A stretch of 9,489 bases of DNA from JAGTRI01 sp964580405 (GTDB lineage: Archaea > Thermoproteota > Bathyarchaeia > Bathyarchaeales > DTEX01), in the NCBI GenBank assembly GCA_964580405.1, contig CAZOKM010000067.1, forward strand, positions 1 through 9,489, read 5' to 3'. The notes beneath the pieces were generated by a model, which worked only from the letters and a program-made list of their open reading frames with translations, was not told where the DNA came from and did not search any database. Positions within the stretch are counted from its first letter, which is position 1, and every line of letters starts with the position of its first letter. The position numbers and the translations under genes are program-made. Of the stretch, positions 6,615 through 9,489 are shown one piece after another.

Positions 6615-6626
6615 TTAATTATTAAA
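6615..6626 (+). promoter_or_regulatory. Candidate TATA box for the acyltransferase gene
   Basis: TTAATTATTAAA is the most TATA-like element upstream of the gene. Initiation about 27 bases downstream (near 6648) would give a leader of roughly 37 bases that includes the GGGAGGAG ribosome binding site. Confidence 0.4.
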
Positions 6627-6668
6627 CTAGCCATCTTTTAGCTACTTCCTGAGCAAGCAACGATTGAA

Positions 6669-6676
6669 GGGAGGAG
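6669..6676 (+). promoter_or_regulatory. Strong ribosome binding site deciding the acyltransferase start
   Basis: GGGAGGAG lies eight bases before the ATG at 6685. It falls inside the possible longer reading frame from TTG at 6664, so the ATG, not the upstream TTG, is the likely start. Confidence 0.8.
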
Positions 6677-6684
6677 TTTTTTGT

Positions 6685-7650
6685 ATGTTGCACGGTTCGG
6701 AAAGAATCGGGGAAGTTGACGCTTTAAGAGGCCTTGCCATCATTTTTGTTTTAGTCATGCATCTCTACTGGCTGGGACAATATTTTCCGATAACGCTTTT
6801 CGGAGTCCCAATATTCGTTTTCGTTTCCGGTCTTGCCTTAACCTACACTTACAAGAACAGGTTAAATCTGACGAGATACGCGAAAAGCCGAGTACTCTTT
6901 GTCGGATTGCCCTACCTCTTCTGGTCAGCCATGCTAATGATTACACAGAACCCTAACAATTGTTTGAATTCTCCTCTTCAGGCTCTTGAAACGTATTTGG
7001 ATTACACCTTTAACGGTCGTTGGTTGACGTTATGGTTTGTTTACATGATTTTCCAGTTCTACATAATTTTCCCTTTCCTGCTAGAATTTTATAAAAGATT
7101 GACTGTCCAACTAAGAAATTTTCTAGTACTGGCGACGATGTGTTTTTCTTCAATTTATTTTGTCGTGTTTGAGAGGTCTTTTGGTGTAATTGTAAATCTT
7201 CACTTGTCCACATGGATATTTTATTTTGTGCTTGGCATGGCGATTGGTTACAATTGGGAAAAAGTTTCCAGTTCACTCAGCCTGAAGAAGGAGTTTGTGT
7301 TACTAGCGATTGTCTTGTACGGAATATTCGTTTATTTTATCCCAACGTTGACAGAACTTCCCTTCATCCTTCCGAGCTTTTCTTACGCAACACTCTTTGT
7401 TCTCTGGGGAGGCACAATTACGATAATAGTCTTTCTAGTCATTTTTTCAAATTGGAAGAGGACGCCCTTTAGAATTCTAGGCGCGTTCTCTTTTGGAATA
7501 TTTCTTACGCACAGAATACTCATGACGGCATTTGTTGGTTTGTCTTGTCAAATTTTAGTTATTCCGATTATTTCTATTGGCTTAGTTTGGCTACTTTGGA
7601 AAATACCTTACAGCGAATACATTATTGGGAAGAAAATTTCATGGAAATAA
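6685..7650 (+). CDS. Acyltransferase 3 family integral membrane protein (OafA-like)
   Basis: A 321-residue polytopic membrane protein of the acyltransferase-3 family, whose members move acetyl or other acyl groups onto extracytoplasmic sugars, surface polysaccharides or lipids. The N-terminus reads EVDALRGLAIIFVLVMH and contains the R-x10-H pattern (R15, H26) needed for activity in studied relatives. LWFVYMIFQFYIIFP (116-130) and the late SFGIFLTH (269-276) also match the family. About ten hydrophobic stretches span the protein, with no extra periplasmic SGNH domain at the C-terminus. The ATG at 6685 was chosen because GGGAGGAG sits eight bases upstream; a TTG at 6664 would only add seven residues encoded over that site. 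The gene is AT-rich compared with the core genes and stands alone, with no glycosyltransferase neighbour to indicate its acceptor. Confidence 0.87.
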   Translation: MLHGSERIGEVDALRGLAIIFVLVMHLYWLGQYFPITLFGVPIFVFVSGLALTYTYKNRLNLTRYAKSRVLFVGLPYLFWSAMLMITQNPNNCLNSPLQALETYLDYTFNGRWLTLWFVYMIFQFYIIFPFLLEFYKRLTVQLRNFLVLATMCFSSIYFVVFERSFGVIVNLHLSTWIFYFVLGMAIGYNWEKVSSSLSLKKEFVLLAIVLYGIFVYFIPTLTELPFILPSFSYATLFVLWGGTITIIVFLVIFSNWKRTPFRILGAFSFGIFLTHRILMTAFVGLSCQILVIPIISIGLVWLLWKIPYSEYIIGKKISWK

Positions 7651-7818
7651 AAAATTCATGGTAATTTTCCTAAAAAATTGAAAAAGGCATCTTTCAACTA
7701 TCTCAAATCAAGAAAAAGAAATCATATCTGGGTTTAGGTATTAAATGTTATTTCGACCAACCAGAGCCATTGTAATCTTCTTGCCAGTGGGAGCCCAATG
7801 TCACTTTGCTAACCGAAG

Positions 7819-7846
7819 GTAAATATTTTTGATGCAAGTAAATATT
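7819..7846 (+). repeat. Direct repeat GTAAATATT in the convergent intergenic region
   Basis: GTAAATATT occurs at 7819-7827 and 7838-7846, 19 bases apart, in the roughly 220-base gap between the converging acyltransferase and GNAT genes. The gap is AT-rich and has no credible gene. T-rich stretches within it could end transcription from either side, but no clear terminator stands out. Confidence 0.35.
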
Positions 7847-7868
7847 ATAATGATGATTATTAGGATGC

Positions 7869-8372
7869 TTACTTATTCTGTGATTTAGCCTTCCATTCAT
7901 TTCTCGATAATTCGAAGCATCCTTCTCCGATTGTCTTGAAACCTAATCGCTCGAGCAATCGTACAGACGCAGTGTTCGCGGTCGGGGTGCCGGTAATCAC
8001 TTTTTTCGCCTGTAATTTTTCGAATGCGTGATCAAGGAGTGCTCGACACGCTTCCGTTGCGTAGCCTTTGCCGTGATAGTTGAAGTTGAAGACGTAGCCA
8101 ATGTTGAATTCTCCTTCTTTTTCCTGCTTGTTAAGGCACACAAATCCGATATATCGATTTTTTTCTTCTTTCAGGCAGACAGCAAAATACTCGTCTCCGC
8201 TGGCAAACCACTCAGTGGCCTTTTTAATACCTTCCGGCGTCGTCGGCCATTGATTAGGTTCATACGCGGCAAGCCCTGATGCTACGTATTGGAGTATTGT
8301 CTCATGAAGAGCTTCCCAGTCAGTGATTCTAAAGTTCCTAATCGTAAGCCTTTCTGTTTCAAGTAATGTCAT
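7869..8372 (-). CDS. GNAT family N-acetyltransferase, RimJ/RimL-like
   Basis: A 167-residue GNAT acetyltransferase of the RimJ/RimL type, using acetyl-CoA to acetylate an amino group on a protein terminus or small molecule. The opening LLETERLTIRNFRITDWEAL (3-22) is characteristic. Motif A, the acetyl-CoA pyrophosphate loop, is IGYVFNFNYHGKGYATEA (91-108) with HGKGYA as the Q/R-x-x-G-x-G/A equivalent. Motif B is NTASVRLLERLGFK (133-146), the usual N-x-x-S-x-x-(L)-x-x-x-x-G-F pattern. It is complete and soluble. ATG at 8372 is preceded by GAGGTG at five bases. The gene is isolated in AT-rich DNA, downstream of the GH20-like gene on the same strand by 120 bases. The substrate cannot be told; closely similar bacterial proteins are widespread, so acquisition by transfer is possible. 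Confidence 0.88.
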   Translation of the reverse strand: MTLLETERLTIRNFRITDWEALHETILQYVASGLAAYEPNQWPTTPEGIKKATEWFASGDEYFAVCLKEEKNRYIGFVCLNKQEKEGEFNIGYVFNFNYHGKGYATEACRALLDHAFEKLQAKKVITGTPTANTASVRLLERLGFKTIGEGCFELSRNEWKAKSQNK

Positions 8373-8377
8373 CCTGA

Positions 8378-8383
8378 CACCTC
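8378..8383 (-). promoter_or_regulatory. Ribosome binding site of the GNAT gene
   Basis: The minus strand reads GAGGTG five bases before the ATG at 8372, confirming the start. Confidence 0.6.
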
Positions 8384-8434
8384 AATCAATAAAATACATT
8401 AATAGCCAAAATTACGATAAACAGAAATTTAATG

Positions 8435-8452
8435 TTTTATGTGTGCATAAAA
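8435..8452. repeat. Perfect inverted repeat TTTTATG-N4-CATAAAA
   Basis: Seven-base arms TTTTATG (8435-8441) and CATAAAA (8446-8452) flank TGTG. It lies 63 bases upstream of the GNAT start and about 41 bases downstream of the GH20-like stop. It could be an operator for the GNAT gene, or mark the 3' end of the upstream transcript, whose strand is U-rich here (ATATTTTTATG). AT-rich dyads also arise by chance. Confidence 0.4.
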
Positions 8453-8492
8453 ATATAATTCCCAAACCGAAACACAAGATAGGTTGATTGGA

Positions 8493-9482
8493 TTAGGCTT
8501 TGCCAGTATGAAGCTTCCACATCGCGGCTTGGATTGGTGGCCATTGGTCGAGTTGGTCCAGCTTAACGGCACCCCAAGTGGTACATAAGTGGCCGAGCAT
8601 GCGCTCAGTCTTGTATCGCTGTGAGTCGTCTATTAGCGCCTTGGTCGCCTCAACCTCCTTCCATCCGCTGGGCCAAACGCGGAACCCCTTCTCCAGGAAA
8701 AACGGTATCGAGGGATAATCTTCGCGAAGCGTGTAGTGCCAGTCGCACATCACTATGTCCTTCGGGATCATGTCGATCGCCGTGTGGGCCTGGTTTTCCG
8801 AAGCTTCCCATTTGCCGTAGCCCGTGGAGCCGCTGTCGAGTAGGCGGTCTCCCCACATGAGCATCTCAACCCCGCGCTCACCACACAGGTGCGAGTGGTA
8901 ATCGTTAACCGCCTTAGCGAAGAGCTGAGCCGGGTCGTGGCCCTTGCAGCGGGGGCAATGCTCGGAGCCGATGAGGAACACCTCGTCCATCCCCACGTGC
9001 AGCGCGTCAGCCTCGAACGCGTCTATCAATTCGTCGAACAGTTTGAACACGATGGGATTTACCTCTAGGTGTTGAGGGCACCAGCTCCTGCAGTAGATGC
9101 ACTCGTTACCCAGGAACTGGCCGGGCGTCTCGTCGAACTGAGGGTACTGAACCAAGAGCGGAAAAGTAGTTTTCGACCACGACTGGTGACCCAGGCACTG
9201 AAACTGCGGAATGGGACGGATTCCGTGCGCGCGGCACGTTTCCGCCAAGAGGCGGGCGCAGCGCCGAGTCACCGGGTTGGGACCTCGCAGTTCGGGATGT
9301 GACACGTAGGCGTAGTTGTAGTCCACCTCGACGACGAGGACGTTCACGCCCATCCTTGCCAGCTTTGGCACCTCTTGGGCAAGGGTGTCTGCCTCCTCGT
9401 CGTTACTGACTGACACGTGAATTCCGCGCCATTGCCCATCATGCCTAGGGGAAACACGCTTTTGGAGATGAGTACTAGTCAT
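8493..9482 (-). CDS. GH20-like glycoside hydrolase (beta-N-acetylhexosaminidase-type TIM barrel); 5' end possibly outside window
   Basis: A 329-residue protein resembling the catalytic barrel of glycoside hydrolase family 20. The start of the barrel is WRGIHVSVS (18-26). LHVGMDEVF (161-169) is the H-x-G-x-D-E catalytic motif, with D166 polarising the substrate acetamido group and E167 as acid/base. MLMWGDRLLD (207-216) and CDWHYTL (246-252) supply the aromatic residues lining the sugar site. Cysteine pairs CIYC/C (128-135) and CPRC (176-179) could form a small metal-binding or disulfide patch. No signal peptide is visible, so it would act inside the cell if this start is right. ATG at 9482 has only seven bases before it and no visible ribosome binding site; the frame is open to the window edge, so more N-terminal sequence is possible. 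Composition is GC-rich again, like the core. Substrate is unproven. Confidence 0.8.
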   Translation of the reverse strand: MTSTHLQKRVSPRHDGQWRGIHVSVSNDEEADTLAQEVPKLARMGVNVLVVEVDYNYAYVSHPELRGPNPVTRRCARLLAETCRAHGIRPIPQFQCLGHQSWSKTTFPLLVQYPQFDETPGQFLGNECIYCRSWCPQHLEVNPIVFKLFDELIDAFEADALHVGMDEVFLIGSEHCPRCKGHDPAQLFAKAVNDYHSHLCGERGVEMLMWGDRLLDSGSTGYGKWEASENQAHTAIDMIPKDIVMCDWHYTLREDYPSIPFFLEKGFRVWPSGWKEVEATKALIDDSQRYKTERMLGHLCTTWGAVKLDQLDQWPPIQAAMWKLHTGKA

Positions 9483-9489
9483 ACAAACC

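Larger units (their letters stand above)
6271..6663 (+). other. AT-rich gene-free segment after tRNA-Cys
   Basis: About 390 bases with no credible coding frame on either strand; the open frames that cross it also run through the tRNA and resemble nothing. It contains the TTTTGTGCAA repeats at 6324-6366, a ten-base repeat CTCACAATTT at 6479-6488 and 6558-6567, and the promoter of the acyltransferase gene near its right end. It marks the switch from GC-rich core sequence to the AT-rich stretch that continues to about 8492. I found no copy of the tRNA 3' end, no integrase fragment and no inverted repeats of the insertion-sequence kind. Confidence 0.6.

Noticed and set aside
6664..6684. TTG at 6664 as the start of the acyltransferase.
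   Set aside because: The GGGAGGAG ribosome binding site lies within these bases and points to the ATG at 6685.
7849..7900. ATGATGA near 7851 as a C box of a C/D guide RNA.
   Set aside because: No CTGA D box at a proper distance and no terminal stem could be found.
6271..8492. A tRNA-derived attachment site (copy of the tRNA-Cys 3' end) downstream of the tRNA.
   Set aside because: I looked for repeats of GGTTCAAATCCC and TTCCCCAGCT and saw none inside the window; a copy further right cannot be excluded.

Overview
The window reads as chromosomal DNA of an archaeon. The support is direct: a transcription factor S, a short archaeal/eukaryal-type prolyl-tRNA synthetase with a zinc-binding C-terminus, the initiation factor aIF2-beta, a DUF424 protein (an archaeal family), and a tRNA-Cys with no encoded CCA. 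Several genes use TTG or GTG starts and have archaeal-style AT-rich elements upstream. The protein-coding core is rather GC-rich. An anaerobic lineage of the Bathyarchaeia/TACK type would fit, but that placement is inference and cannot be fixed from this sequence alone.

Layout. Bases 52-5214 are all on the minus strand. In transcription order they hold proS, then etfB-etfA-glcD packed tightly together (6-base gap, then a 4-base overlap), then the tfs gene. Divergently, bases 5386-6270 on the plus strand hold the aIF2-beta gene, a DUF424 gene and tRNA-Cys(GCA). Past the tRNA, composition becomes clearly AT-rich from about 6271 to 8492. That stretch holds a 390-base gene-free segment with short direct repeats, a membrane acyltransferase-3 gene (plus) and a GNAT acetyltransferase gene (minus). 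The last kilobase returns to GC-rich sequence with a minus-strand gene for a GH20-like glycoside hydrolase, whose true 5' end may lie just outside the window.

How the genes work together. The most interesting unit is etfB-etfA-glcD. The gene order and composition match the bacterial lactate dehydrogenase/Etf (LctBCD) complexes that couple lactate oxidation to NAD+ reduction by flavin-based electron confurcation. EtfB carries the DGDTAQVGP motif associated with bifurcating ETFs, so the archaeal complex is predicted to use a 2-hydroxyacid such as D-lactate together with ferredoxin and NAD. The other core genes serve transcription fidelity (TFS) and translation (ProRS, aIF2-beta, tRNA-Cys). The AT-rich segment beside the tRNA looks like accessory DNA, but no integrase or duplicated tRNA end is visible.
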